Shown one piece after another: positions 16,469 through 24,337 of a DNA stretch of 37,639 nt. A program made the position numbers and the translations under genes. Numbering within the stretch: position 1 is the first letter of the stretch; each line of letters starts with the position of its first letter. This DNA comes from an uncultured Pseudomonadota bacterium (GTDB taxonomy: Bacteria; Pseudomonadota; Alphaproteobacteria; RUG11792). Under the pieces are notes generated by a model. It did not search any database, was not told where the DNA came from, and saw only the letters and a program-made list of their open reading frames with translations. Location of the stretch: positions 1 through 37,639 of the forward strand of contig CADBWU010000007.1 of NCBI GenBank assembly GCA_902798535.1, read 5' to 3'.

Positions 16469-17296
16469 ATGGAGAGAATGAAGAAGTTTTTGCTATGTGT
16501 TGGAGTTGTTGCAGGCGTTGTGTACGCTTTAAATGGAGTGGCTGAATGTCGTGTGACACGAATTGATACTGATGGAAAATTAAGCGGAAGTGAGGGGGAT
16601 ATTGCGCTGACGCGCGCTATGGTAGCCCCACTGGTTGAATGTATGCGCGAAATTGTAAACAGTAATAAAAATCGGGATATAGTTATAGATACCAAAGTAC
16701 TAAAGCTAGGAGAAATTTTGTCTAAAGTTAAAATAACCGAGTTTCAAGAAATGCCAGGGTTTGCTGTGTACATTCCGACTACAGGAAATATACAGGTATA
16801 CATAGCGGATAAAAAGAAAGGGGAGATACAAGAAGTAGAAATAACAGATAATTCACATACGGAACGTCAGCTATTCAACTCGGTGGAACAAAACAACTCT
16901 ATATCTAGTTTAAATGGTGAGTTATATATTTATACTTACCAAAGTCCATGTGCTGTCGCTCCAACGGACTATAAGAAGAATAGAAGTTGCATTGAATACT
17001 ATATTCAGAAGGTTAAGGATAATCCCCAATTAACTGTACGTGTATTGTATGATAACGTAGCCGTTCTAGGGAACAAAAAAGAAGAAGAACTCAATAAAGG
17101 AAAAACACAAATGGAATCTGCACGCCGAGCAATTTATGAGATGATATCAAAACAAAAATTGACGAATAAGAGCACACAGCATTGGAAAGTAAATGATGAA
17201 AGATGTGGTTTTAAGAATTTGTTACCGAAAGCAGATTATGAGCATGAGATGCGACATGTCAGCAGGATATATGTAAAGAACATGAGCAAACAATAA
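16469..17296 (+). CDS. Secreted protein with a cytidine-deaminase-superfamily zinc signature (candidate effector)
   Basis: 275 residues. The signal peptide (KKFLLCVGVVAGVVYALNG) probably ends near GVA at 23-25. The central region has the deaminase pattern: HTERQLFNSV with His130 and Glu132 (HxE), then a beta strand LYIYTYQSPC with Pro160-Cys161, and a second Cys at 174 in KKNRSCIEYY. His, Cys and Cys would bind zinc, and Glu would shuttle protons. The spacing from HxE to PC and the strand before PC fit bacterial toxin-type deaminases; the Cys-x12-Cys spacing is longer than PCxxC. Targets could be nucleotides, RNA or DNA. No immunity gene is adjacent, which suits a host-directed effector better than an interbacterial toxin. 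Family membership is inferred from motifs alone. Confidence 0.6.
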   Translation: MERMKKFLLCVGVVAGVVYALNGVAECRVTRIDTDGKLSGSEGDIALTRAMVAPLVECMREIVNSNKNRDIVIDTKVLKLGEILSKVKITEFQEMPGFAVYIPTTGNIQVYIADKKKGEIQEVEITDNSHTERQLFNSVEQNNSISSLNGELYIYTYQSPCAVAPTDYKKNRSCIEYYIQKVKDNPQLTVRVLYDNVAVLGNKKEEELNKGKTQMESARRAIYEMISKQKLTNKSTQHWKVNDERCGFKNLLPKADYEHEMRHVSRIYVKNMSKQ

Positions 17297-17308
17297 TTGG
17301 TGTGTTCT

Positions 17309-17929
17309 TTACGCAATGTTATTCCGAGTGTAGCATTTATGCGTTATAGCCAGGCATACTTTATTGTTTTGCTTGGCTATGTTTTGTGCGATGTTCATGA
17401 CTAGAGCAGAAGTCTTTTGGTCGAGTGAAGCGGTGATTTCGTCGAGGAGCAGGACCTCGTAATCCGAAAGGGTAGCCATTATTAAGCTCAGTGCTTGGCG
17501 TTGACCACCCGACAAATTGCCGGCGTATTCGTCTAGCCTATTTTCAAGTCCCATATTAAAAACCGCCAGCTTCTCCTTGAAGTAATCCCGAAGCGTCCGT
17601 GCAGTGATAGTACAAAAGCGTTTTTTGCCACGCTTATATGCTATGTTCATATTTTCGAAAATTGTCATTTCTGCGATAGTTCCTTGTCGCGGGTCTTGGA
17701 GGACGTTCGCAATAAGTGCGGTTCTTTCACGCAACGTCATTTCGCAAATATTACGATTATTGATAAGGACGCGTCCCGTAGTGGGCTGTATTATGCCGGA
17801 AATAATGTTGAATAAAGTTGTTTTTCCGGCACCATTATCTCCAGTGACGTAAATAAATTCACCATTTTGCACTTCAAGATTTATGTTTTGCAATATGTTT
17901 TTATAGCAAATATTTTCTAACCTCAACAT
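17309..17929 (-). CDS. ABC transporter ATP-binding protein of a TrpXYZ-type importer (short C-terminus)
   Basis: 206 residues with Walker A GDNGAGKTTLFN, Q-loop VLQDP, signature LSGGQRQALSL, Walker B VLLLDEIT and H-loop ITH. The protein stops about ten residues after the H-loop, where relatives continue for a few tens of residues, so the C-terminus looks clipped but the catalytic core is complete. It starts 3 bases after the permease gene, with AGGAGG inside the permease's last codons. It powers import of the ligand captured by the binding protein. The gene converges on the deaminase-like gene with only 12 bases between the stops. Confidence 0.85.
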   Translation of the reverse strand: MLRLENICYKNILQNINLEVQNGEFIYVTGDNGAGKTTLFNIISGIIQPTTGRVLINNRNICEMTLRERTALIANVLQDPRQGTIAEMTIFENMNIAYKRGKKRFCTITARTLRDYFKEKLAVFNMGLENRLDEYAGNLSGGQRQALSLIMATLSDYEVLLLDEITASLDQKTSALVMNIAQNIAKQNNKVCLAITHKCYTRNNIA

Positions 17930-17931
17930 AT

Positions 17932-18828
17932 CTATCCCTCCTTTTGTTTTGTGAACTGCAATTTCTTTCTCGTATCAACATTTATATTCGCTTGGCTTTC
18001 TCGTTCTTTTCGTATCAGCATCATCGCGATTATTATTGCTCCAGCAACAAGGTTTATATCCTGCGTCTCTATTTTCATAAAGTCGCTGTGCAGTGCAATC
18101 ATTATGAAAAACCTATATAAAATCGAGCCGGCGATACACGCCAATATGAAAAATCCAGCTTTTTTAAATCTGAAAACTTTTTCGCCGATGATAACCGCTG
18201 CAAGTCCAGCAATAAGCGTACCTTTTCCTTGCGATATGTCACAAAATCCCTGATATTGAGTGAACATAGCCCCGCCTAAGCCGACCAGTGCATTGCTCAC
18301 AATTAGCCCAAAAAACCTCATTGCCTTGATGTTAATTCCTATAACTTCGGAAAATCGTTTGTTATAGCCGGTTGCGCGCAGTGCTAAGCCGAAGTCGGTA
18401 AATAATAAATAGACAAGCAAAATTGCTAAAGGAACAACGATTGACAATATGGCATAGCTATTCATAGATAATTCCATGTCGTTTAGCGTTATGTTCGGCA
18501 TTCCACTCATTACTTTCAGATTAATAGAGTAAAGCATGAATGCGACTATAATCCCGGAAAGTAAATCGGAAATTTTGCAATAGACGTTCAGTATTCCAGT
18601 GCATAGTCCAGCAATTCCGCCTGCAATCATCGCAAGTATCAAAGCAATACAGGGGCTTACGCCACCTTGTATTAAGGCGGCGCAAACACTACTTCCCAAA
18701 ACAAAACTACCGTCACAAGTCATATCAGCAAAGTTGATTGTCCGAAACGTCAAGTATACCCCGACCGCAACCAAGCCGTATATTAACCCGACATCCGCAG
18801 TCATTATGACTTCTTGCAATCCGAACAT
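17932..18828 (-). CDS. ABC transporter permease, TrpY-like
   Basis: 298 residues with eight or more hydrophobic segments. The fold belongs to the branched-chain-amino-acid-type permeases (YGLVAVGVYLTFRTINFADM near the start). Together with a PF04392-type binding protein and the ATPase it forms an importer like the tryptophan system TrpXYZ. The start overlaps the binding-protein gene by 25 bases, with AAAGGAGG just upstream. Substrate is inferred only from family and from the TrpR-like regulator upstream. Confidence 0.85.
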   Translation of the reverse strand: MFGLQEVIMTADVGLIYGLVAVGVYLTFRTINFADMTCDGSFVLGSSVCAALIQGGVSPCIALILAMIAGGIAGLCTGILNVYCKISDLLSGIIVAFMLYSINLKVMSGMPNITLNDMELSMNSYAILSIVVPLAILLVYLLFTDFGLALRATGYNKRFSEVIGINIKAMRFFGLIVSNALVGLGGAMFTQYQGFCDISQGKGTLIAGLAAVIIGEKVFRFKKAGFFILACIAGSILYRFFIMIALHSDFMKIETQDINLVAGAIIIAMMLIRKERESQANINVDTRKKLQFTKQKEG

Positions 18829-19739
18829 TTTGCCTCCTTTAGCACGTCTTCAGGTACCGTTATTTCAAGTTCTTTTGCCTTTACCTTATTCAAAAAAAGC
18901 TCAGTATTTGCTGGATAATCAACTTTTATCTTATTTATATCTTCGCCATCTTTTATTCTCTTGATTATTCTTCCTGTCTGTTTTCCGATTTCATACTGGT
19001 TAGGCCCTAAAGCAGCCAGACATCCTTTTGCAACTTGATCTGTATCGCTAACATATACGGGAATTTTGACTTTATCGCAAGCCTTCACGATATATGGAAT
19101 TCCACTCAGCGCAGTGTTGTCGTTTGTTATAAACACAGCATCTACATTTGTTTTTAGTTTGTTTATAGCTTGCGGTATATCTGCCGACTTCTGAATAGAT
19201 TGCTTGACAAGAGTAATACCTTGAGCATCGCATTCCTTTTCCAGTTTCTTTATTATGCTTATCGAATTCGATTCGCCGGAATTATAGAGTATTCCGAGTT
19301 TTTTTAATTTTGGCTGAAGTTTTTTAAACAGCTCCAGTTGTGGTTTTAGTGCAACAAAATTGGAAACACCAGTTGTATTGCAATTATCGAAATTTTTTGC
19401 AATATCTTTAGGTTCAGTAACTGAACTGAAAACCAACTTCACTTTTCCTGATTTCGCAAATTTGAAAACACACTGCGCTGGAGTTGTCCCCACTGCGACT
19501 ATGACATCTGCTTTAGAATTCACAAACTTTGTTGCTATTTGGTACCCCAACACCGGATCCGCCTGGCATGTTTCTATGTCATATTTTATATATTCATCTT
19601 TCAATTCGTCTTTTATTCCATCGACGACTGAGTTAATTGCTTCGTGTTCAACAACTTTAATTATCGACACATTAAATGCGCTAGCATAATTACATAATAG
19701 TCCCACCGCTATCAACTGCTTCAATATTCTTGTGGACAT
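18804..19739 (-). CDS. ABC transporter substrate-binding protein, PF04392 (TrpX-like)
   Basis: 311 residues with a signal peptide (MSTRILKQLIAVGLLCNYAS, cleavage near AFN). The mature part follows the ABC_sub_bind plan: VVEHEAINSVVDGIKDEL, then the phrase VGTTPAQCVFKF, and later ALGPNQYEIGKQTGRI. In Gram-positive relatives these proteins bind tryptophan or tyrosine. It overlaps the upstream regulator gene by 50 bases and has AAGGAGAAG before the ATG. The C-terminus ends in a Cys-x2-Cys pair (CSDCKKS). Confidence 0.87.
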   Translation of the reverse strand: MSTRILKQLIAVGLLCNYASAFNVSIIKVVEHEAINSVVDGIKDELKDEYIKYDIETCQADPVLGYQIATKFVNSKADVIVAVGTTPAQCVFKFAKSGKVKLVFSSVTEPKDIAKNFDNCNTTGVSNFVALKPQLELFKKLQPKLKKLGILYNSGESNSISIIKKLEKECDAQGITLVKQSIQKSADIPQAINKLKTNVDAVFITNDNTALSGIPYIVKACDKVKIPVYVSDTDQVAKGCLAALGPNQYEIGKQTGRIIKRIKDGEDINKIKVDYPANTELFLNKVKAKELEITVPEDVLKEAKCSDCKKS

Positions 19740-20031
19740 CTTTCTTCTCCTTTTTAATTTTATCCAACAATCTTCTATAACCTTTATATGGCTCGTCGTT
19801 TAAAAAACGTGAAACCCGTCCGATAGTGGTTGTGCTACTTCCGGTTTGTTTGCTTATTTGCCGATACGATAATTCTCCATCAGCCAATAATTGACAAACT
19901 TCCCAGCGTTCTTGCAGTGCTTTCAATTCCTGAGGAGTACACAAATCTTTCAAAAAATTTGCAACTTCTTCTGGATTTTCCAGCATCACAACTGCTTCGA
20001 ACAAATTCAAATGATGATGGTCGTCATCCAT
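19690..20031 (-). CDS. TrpR/YerC-like transcriptional regulator
   Basis: 113 residues. The segment CTPQELKALQERWEVCQLL followed by LSYRQISKQTGSSTTTIGRV is the TrpR-superfamily helix-turn-helix of the YerC/YecD group. It is the first gene of the operon and overlaps the binding-protein gene, so it probably senses an aromatic amino acid and controls this importer. The N-terminus has a His run (DDDHHH). Regulation of the operon is inferred from position, and no clear operator was identified. Confidence 0.82.
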   Translation of the reverse strand: MDDDHHHLNLFEAVVMLENPEEVANFLKDLCTPQELKALQERWEVCQLLADGELSYRQISKQTGSSTTTIGRVSRFLNDEPYKGYRRLLDKIKKEKKDVHKNIEAVDSGGTIM

Positions 20032-20111
20032 ATTCAGCTCCGCATCTGTATCATCGTAATACTACGTTAACACATTTTTGTTCTCGATGCAAATTTTTTA
20101 TCAAAAAGTAT

Positions 20112-20215
20112 AAAAATATAAAATTTTATGTTTTTTTGTGTACAATTGTTTGTGGGTTGGTCTTAGTTTTTAGAGAAAAAAATATGAACATAAAATCTTT
20201 ATGTTTAGCGGGAAT
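20112..20215 (+). repeat. Promoter-leader repeat, copy 1
   Basis: An AT-rich segment with TACAAT (20141-20146), the 5' untranslated region and the first codons of the gene at 20184 is repeated almost exactly at 20876-20970. The two copies differ by a few substitutions and short indels. Confidence 0.75.
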
Positions 20216-20693
20216 AATGTTTCTGTTGCTAGATGTGAATGCATCAGAACATTCTAGAGATTTGTCTAGAGATTCACAAAGTAGTAATTCGGTAACGAAT
20301 AATCTACAGCTAAACCAGATTCAAGAAAGTTCTTACCAGCAGATTAAATCTTTAAACATCGATGAGCAGGGTAGGAATTCACAGACAATCGTGGCTACTG
20401 ATGCACAAAATAAAAATAATGAGCAACAAACTGCTATTGATGAACTTACGAACTTGATTGCAGCGTATGTGGAACAACTATCCGAGGATGAATATTCCGA
20501 ATCAGAGGATGAATACTACTGGAGTGATACAGAGCGAGCTATGTATGATTCAATGAATGAAGAGCAGTACGGTCAAGCGTATGATATATATCAAGGCTTG
20601 AATGAATATGGTACTGCCTGGCAATACTGGTATCCATGGCAATGTTGGTGTCAAAATTGCGCATACCAATTCTATGGTATACCAGAAAGATAA
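20184..20693 (+). CDS. Small secreted acidic protein with aromatic-rich tail (paralogue A)
   Basis: 169 residues from ATG 20184. The signal peptide is MNIKSLCLAGIMFLLLDVNA. The mature part is rich in Asn, Gln, Ser and Glu, becomes acidic (SEDEYSESEDEYYW) and ends in an aromatic tail (TAWQYWYPWQCWCQNC). No known domain is present. The upstream region and first residues are near-identical to the next gene, while the bodies differ apart from a shared NLIAAYVEQ / NNINVYLEQ element. The start was chosen because the promoter-leader repeat ends there; a longer open frame upstream crosses the promoter. It is probably exported; function unknown. Confidence 0.65.
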   Translation: MNIKSLCLAGIMFLLLDVNASEHSRDLSRDSQSSNSVTNNLQLNQIQESSYQQIKSLNIDEQGRNSQTIVATDAQNKNNEQQTAIDELTNLIAAYVEQLSEDEYSESEDEYYWSDTERAMYDSMNEEQYGQAYDIYQGLNEYGTAWQYWYPWQCWCQNCAYQFYGIPER

Positions 20694-20717
20694 AATGCCT
20701 AAATAATACTAGATATG

Positions 20718-20765
20718 TACAAACACCGTGTTCAGACAAATTTGAATCGGTGTTTGTATATTTTT
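20718..20765 (+). terminator. Terminator after paralogue A
   Basis: An 11-base perfect stem TACAAACACCG (20718-20728) / CGGTGTTTGTA (20748-20758) is followed by a T-rich tract. Confidence 0.75.
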
Positions 20766-20875
20766 GATTGCGCCACTATTATGGTTGTAAACTATGTGTC
20801 ACAAACGTGAAGTTTGTTGAGCGCTCAAATATATTCGCTTGTTTCAAATTGCAGAATTTTGTTTCCCGAATAATA

Positions 20876-20970
20876 AAAAAATATAAAATTTTATGTTTTT
20901 TTGTGTATAATTGTTTGTGGATTAGTCTTAGCTTTTAGAGAAAAAATGAACATAAAATCTTTGTGCTTGA
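20876..20970 (+). repeat. Promoter-leader repeat, copy 2
   Basis: Second copy of the segment at 20112-20215, with TATAAT at 20906-20911 in place of TACAAT. It ends within the signal-peptide codons of the gene at 20946. Confidence 0.75.
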
Positions 20971-21452
20971 TTGGAACGCTGTTTGTTTCCGTCGGAGTAA
21001 GTTCTGAACCTGGACGTGCGCCTTTGTCCGCAGGAAATTACGACAACAACATCAATACTAATGTGGCAAACCTTGTTCAAGTCAAATCGTCCGAACAACA
21101 TCAAATACCAGAATCTCTAAACTTAAATATAAATTTAGTTGCCGAAAATGGAGGTGATGATCGCAGCTCTGAACACAAAGAATCGTTGCCTCAAAATAAT
21201 GTGCAACATTTAAACAATGACAACGAGGAAGCGAACTTGGGGCATAACATAATGAATGAAGAACTCGGCGGGAATCGTACGAGTCAGAATATTACGAACA
21301 ATATCAACGTATATTTGGAACAACCGATGTGTTTTTATCCAGTTCCAGTTCCAGTTTTGCCTCCTTTAGTTCTGATTCCTGTCCGGGTCTTTTTGGTGCC
21401 GTTCCATTTTCCATTTCCATTCGGTAATAACGCCAACAACGATATAAACTGA
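20946..21452 (+). CDS. Small secreted protein with Pro/Val-rich tail (paralogue B)
   Basis: 168 residues from ATG 20946. The signal peptide MNIKSLCLIGTLFVSVGVSS matches paralogue A closely. The mature part is Asn/Glu-rich (with repeated NN) and ends in a hydrophobic proline-rich tail (PVPVPVLPPLVLIPVRVFLV then FPFPFG). No known domain. Tandem with paralogue A, it has its own copy of the promoter and leader. The pattern of conserved leader and divergent body suggests fast evolution of the exported part. Function is unknown. Confidence 0.65.
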   Translation: MNIKSLCLIGTLFVSVGVSSEPGRAPLSAGNYDNNINTNVANLVQVKSSEQHQIPESLNLNINLVAENGGDDRSSEHKESLPQNNVQHLNNDNEEANLGHNIMNEELGGNRTSQNITNNINVYLEQPMCFYPVPVPVLPPLVLIPVRVFLVPFHFPFPFGNNANNDIN

Positions 21453-21863
21453 CATAGAATATCGCATATAAAGTACTAATTTACAAATATTTAGTGTGAA
21501 TTTTATTTAATGTTTGTAAGTTAGTATATATCCTAATTGAAATTAAACTTTAATGGTATTGATATTTTTATGCTACCATTTTCAAAACAGAGGAAAGTGT
21601 GAAGCATAAAAAACTTAATGCGAGCCACAACGATAATGAATTGAAAAATTTTATGTCTGATTAACTTTCATCAATCGAATTACAATTGGATTTAACAAAT
21701 TGATAACTGATTGCGTCAATGTGCAACGTAAATACCTTTTAGCCACACATGGATTTATCACCTATATCAAAAAAATTTCATCATTTGAGATACCTTTAAT
21801 GTTGAGCTGATATTTATGGTGGTATAAAATGTAGCTGGAGATATATTTGAACAAATTACGTTC
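21453..21863. other. Non-coding stretch between paralogue B and the MFS gene
   Basis: It holds an inverted repeat TACTAATTTACAAA (21474-21487) / TTTGTAAGTTAGTA (21513-21526) with one wobble pair and a 25-base loop, possibly a weak terminator. A 22-codon frame from GTG 21599 has AGAGGAAA upstream but no other support. The MFS promoter is at 21802-21830. Nothing else is recognised. Confidence 0.5.
21802..21830 (+). promoter_or_regulatory. Promoter for the MFS transporter gene
   Basis: TTGAGC (21802-21807) and TAAAAT (21825-21830) with a 17-base spacer, 33 bases before the ATG. Confidence 0.5.
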
Positions 21864-23153
21864 ATGTTTGAAAAAGAGACCAATCCCCTTGACAATGCAT
21901 CGCTAGAATCTTCTGCCTTACAGCGGCAAGCTCGTGATGGAAAAATTCCTGTAACTGTCTGGCAAATCGGAATAATGATGTTCTTGATGAATATCTCGTT
22001 TGTTATGGCGTATTCATTTTCTGGATTATACCTGAAACATATATTAGGAGCATCGGCAATTGGCATTGGCGTGCTTGAAGGTTTTTGCGAAATGATTTCA
22101 CATTTGATGAAGTTGTTTTCTGGAATGCTAAGCGACTTTTTCAGAAGGCGTAAAGGAATAATGGTTGTCGGCTATGTTTTTTCCGTCTTAAGTCGCCCGC
22201 TTTTAGCAGTCTCTAACTCATTCATTTTGGTGTTTTCTGCTCGAATGATGGAACGATTTGGCAACGGCGTTCAAGCTTCGCCAAGAGATGCGATAATTGC
22301 TGATGTTGCACCAAGAAAACGTATAGGAGCGTCTTATGGTTTGAAAAGAAGTTTGGCATACGTTGGCTCTTTGCTGGGAGGAGTACTCGGAATATTAGCC
22401 ATGAAAGCTACGGGGAATAACTATCAAGCAGTCTTTGGTTTAGCCTCAATTCCTGCCGCTATAGCTTTGGTGTTGCTGTTAGTTTTTGTGAAGGAACCAA
22501 AGCGGTTTGAGCATCCTGCGATTACATCTGAAGTTCCGATGCCATCACCAAAACTGAAACCAAAATTCTCATTTAAAAACTTTAAATACCTTGGATTATC
22601 ATTTTGGCTTTTGATGACAGTCAATGCCGTCTTTATGATGTCCAGAATGAATGAAACATTTTTAATATTGAGGATGAATGAAGGATTTCATGTAGACCCC
22701 ATGTTTGCCCCAATCGTAATGATCGTTTTTAACATAGGAACAACTCTGTCTTCTTATCCTGTGGGATTGCTCGGCGACAGATTTGACAGAAAAAAACTGT
22801 TATTCTTCGGAATATCAGCATTACTGCTGGCTGATATCATAATGTTTTCAGCAACAACACGGGCGGTAATGTATCTAGGTGTCTTGTTCTGGGGCATACA
22901 ACTTGGTTCAACACAAAACGTCTTTGTGTCGCTTATAGCAGAACAAGTGCCAGAAGATTTGAGAGGTACCGGTTTGGGAGTTTATTGGTTAGTAAATGCA
23001 ATAGCAGCATTCTGTGCCGATTCGCTGGCTGGAAAAGTTGCTCATCACTTCAGTCTCAATGGAATATTTGTATCAAGCGGTATAATAGGCGTTATAGCGC
23101 TATTCGCGCTACTTATAATGCTTCATATGGTTTCTCCTACAAGAAAGAAATAA
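21864..23153 (+). CDS. MFS transporter
   Basis: 429 residues with about twelve hydrophobic segments. Motif A is present after the second helix (GMLSDFFRRRKGIMV) and in a second form in the C-half (GLLGDRFDRKKLLFFG). The stretch ERFGNGVQASPRDAIIADV resembles a subgroup of efflux-type MFS proteins. It moves a small solute across the inner membrane with a proton gradient; substrate unknown. The start ATG 21864 fits the promoter at 21802. It has no co-transcribed neighbour, and decayed insertion sequences follow. Confidence 0.85.
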   Translation: MFEKETNPLDNASLESSALQRQARDGKIPVTVWQIGIMMFLMNISFVMAYSFSGLYLKHILGASAIGIGVLEGFCEMISHLMKLFSGMLSDFFRRRKGIMVVGYVFSVLSRPLLAVSNSFILVFSARMMERFGNGVQASPRDAIIADVAPRKRIGASYGLKRSLAYVGSLLGGVLGILAMKATGNNYQAVFGLASIPAAIALVLLLVFVKEPKRFEHPAITSEVPMPSPKLKPKFSFKNFKYLGLSFWLLMTVNAVFMMSRMNETFLILRMNEGFHVDPMFAPIVMIVFNIGTTLSSYPVGLLGDRFDRKKLLFFGISALLLADIIMFSATTRAVMYLGVLFWGIQLGSTQNVFVSLIAEQVPEDLRGTGLGVYWLVNAIAAFCADSLAGKVAHHFSLNGIFVSSGIIGVIALFALLIMLHMVSPTRKK

Positions 23154-23169
23154 GAGAGAATGTATTTTG

Positions 23170-23245
23170 AAGGCTCTTGACTAGCATCTTTGAAAGAGAT
23201 ATGGTGAGAGAGTATGAAATACAGGCGGTTGAGAACGATTACAAG
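23170..23245 (-). mobile_element. 3' terminal fragment of an rve-type insertion sequence
   Basis: Read on the minus strand, this piece matches the end of the element at 24338-24820: both contain CTCACCATATCTCTTTC followed by a GATGCT box and a terminal AGCC. Only the element's last bases and a shadow of its transposase end remain. With the plus-strand copy at 24768-24820 it forms an inverted repeat about 1.6 kb apart. Confidence 0.6.
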
Positions 23246-23886
23246 GTAAAAAAATTATAAAGTACTTATGTGAAGATATTGTTGTTGAAATTTTATCCAT
23301 ACATCGAAACATCGAAACACAATTAATGCGTATTAACTAATTCTTTCAAAAAACATAGCGAAGAATTGGGTATTTTTGAGCTAGATGAGAGCTACTTCGG
23401 TGGGGGGGCACGCAGAATTCGTGGAAAAAAGGGACGAGGAGCCGCTGGCAAAACCCCTGTTTTTGGCTTACTAAACGACACGGAAAAGTGTTCGTAACAG
23501 TCGTGCCGAATTGTTCAAAAGAGGCTCTGATGCCTGTAATTCAAGAAGAGATACTGGAAGATTCGACAATTCATACTGCCTTGATGGAAAACGTACGATT
23601 GATTGATTTGGAGCAGATGCGATACCTCAGTTAGAACGAATTTACACGCTACAAAAGACACAATGTAAATGCCATCGAATGTCTTTATAGTTTTGCCGGA
23701 ATACGGTGAGCAAAGTTCGATGGATTGACAAGCAAGTCTTTTGCCTTACATTTGAAAGAACGTGAGTTTAGAGCTAACCATAGAACTGAAGATTTGCCAG
23801 CAATTTTGTGGGCAATTCTGAAACGATGCTACTTAAGAGCCTTGAATTATTCAGGAATAACGTCAGAAGTTCTTTGGCAGCATTAA
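23246..23886 (+). pseudogene. Decayed IS1595-family transposase
   Basis: Conceptual translation across several frames gives the IS1595/IS1016 transposase order: KIIKYLCEDIVVEIL, RNTINAY, ELGIFELDESYFGGGARRIR with the DE residues, then RGAAGKTPVFGLL, VTVVPNCSKEALMPVIQEE, an EFTRYKRHNVNAIECLYSFA block, and KFDGLTSKSFALHLKERE with the rest of the C-terminus. Frameshifts and stops (for example TAA in the segment after NDTEKCS) make it inactive. A run of seven G lies in the DESYFGG codons. Terminal repeats of the element were not identified. Confidence 0.8.
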
Positions 23887-23950
23887 ATTGCTACTATTTT
23901 CCAATAGTATATAATCAGTAGAATTTGAAAGCGCGAAAGGTTTTGCCCAT

Positions 23951-24295
23951 TTATTTCTCATTGATAGAAGTTATATTTATCGCGCTTCTGGGACAGGATT
24001 TTTGGCATAGATTGCAATAACAGCATTTATCCAAATCAAAAATTGGGAAAGTAACACCATTTTCGACTTTGATAGCTTTGCTTGGGCAGATTTTTGAGCA
24101 ACGACCACATTTGATACATTGGTTTTTACATGCACTAACCTTAGTTCTGAACTTTGGACTCCGCTTTATCTCTGATACTTCTTTTGTAACTGGTTTCTGG
24201 AAAAGGCACCTAATCCCAACAAATAGTGCCTCAAATATATCGATGAAGAATATTTCTCTGCATAACTTTCTTAACATATTGAAAGCAATGTCCAT
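23951..24295 (-). CDS. NuoI-like 2[4Fe-4S] ferredoxin, orphan
   Basis: 114 residues with two intact cluster motifs, CIKCGRCSKICP and CCYCNLCQKSCP (each C-x2-C-x2-C-x3-C-P). The N-terminal part (EALFVGIRCLFQKPVTKEV) and the spacing resemble NuoI/EchF-type subunits of complex I or group 4 hydrogenases, but it is shorter than NuoI and no other subunit gene is nearby. It would carry two low-potential 4Fe-4S clusters for electron transfer. It lies between insertion-sequence remnants. All eight ligands are kept and no frame damage is visible, so it may still work. An AAAGG-type site precedes the ATG. Confidence 0.65.
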   Translation of the reverse strand: MDIAFNMLRKLCREIFFIDIFEALFVGIRCLFQKPVTKEVSEIKRSPKFRTKVSACKNQCIKCGRCSKICPSKAIKVENGVTFPIFDLDKCCYCNLCQKSCPRSAINITSINEK

Positions 24296-24337
24296 GTCCC
24301 TTTATCTCAATTTTAATATATATTTAAAGGTAGGCAA

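Noticed and set aside
16469-17296. Interbacterial toxin-immunity pair with the gene at 15679
   Set aside because: The upstream neighbour has a signal peptide and is not a small cytosolic immunity-like protein, and no delivery domain is present in the deaminase-like protein.
19830-20183. Upstream extension of the paralogue A reading frame
   Set aside because: It would cross the divergent promoter region and overlap the TrpR-like gene. The duplicated leader shows that the start is at 20184.
21599-21664. A 22-codon frame with an upstream AGAGGAAA
   Set aside because: Too short and without motif or conservation evidence; mentioned only within the intergenic entry.
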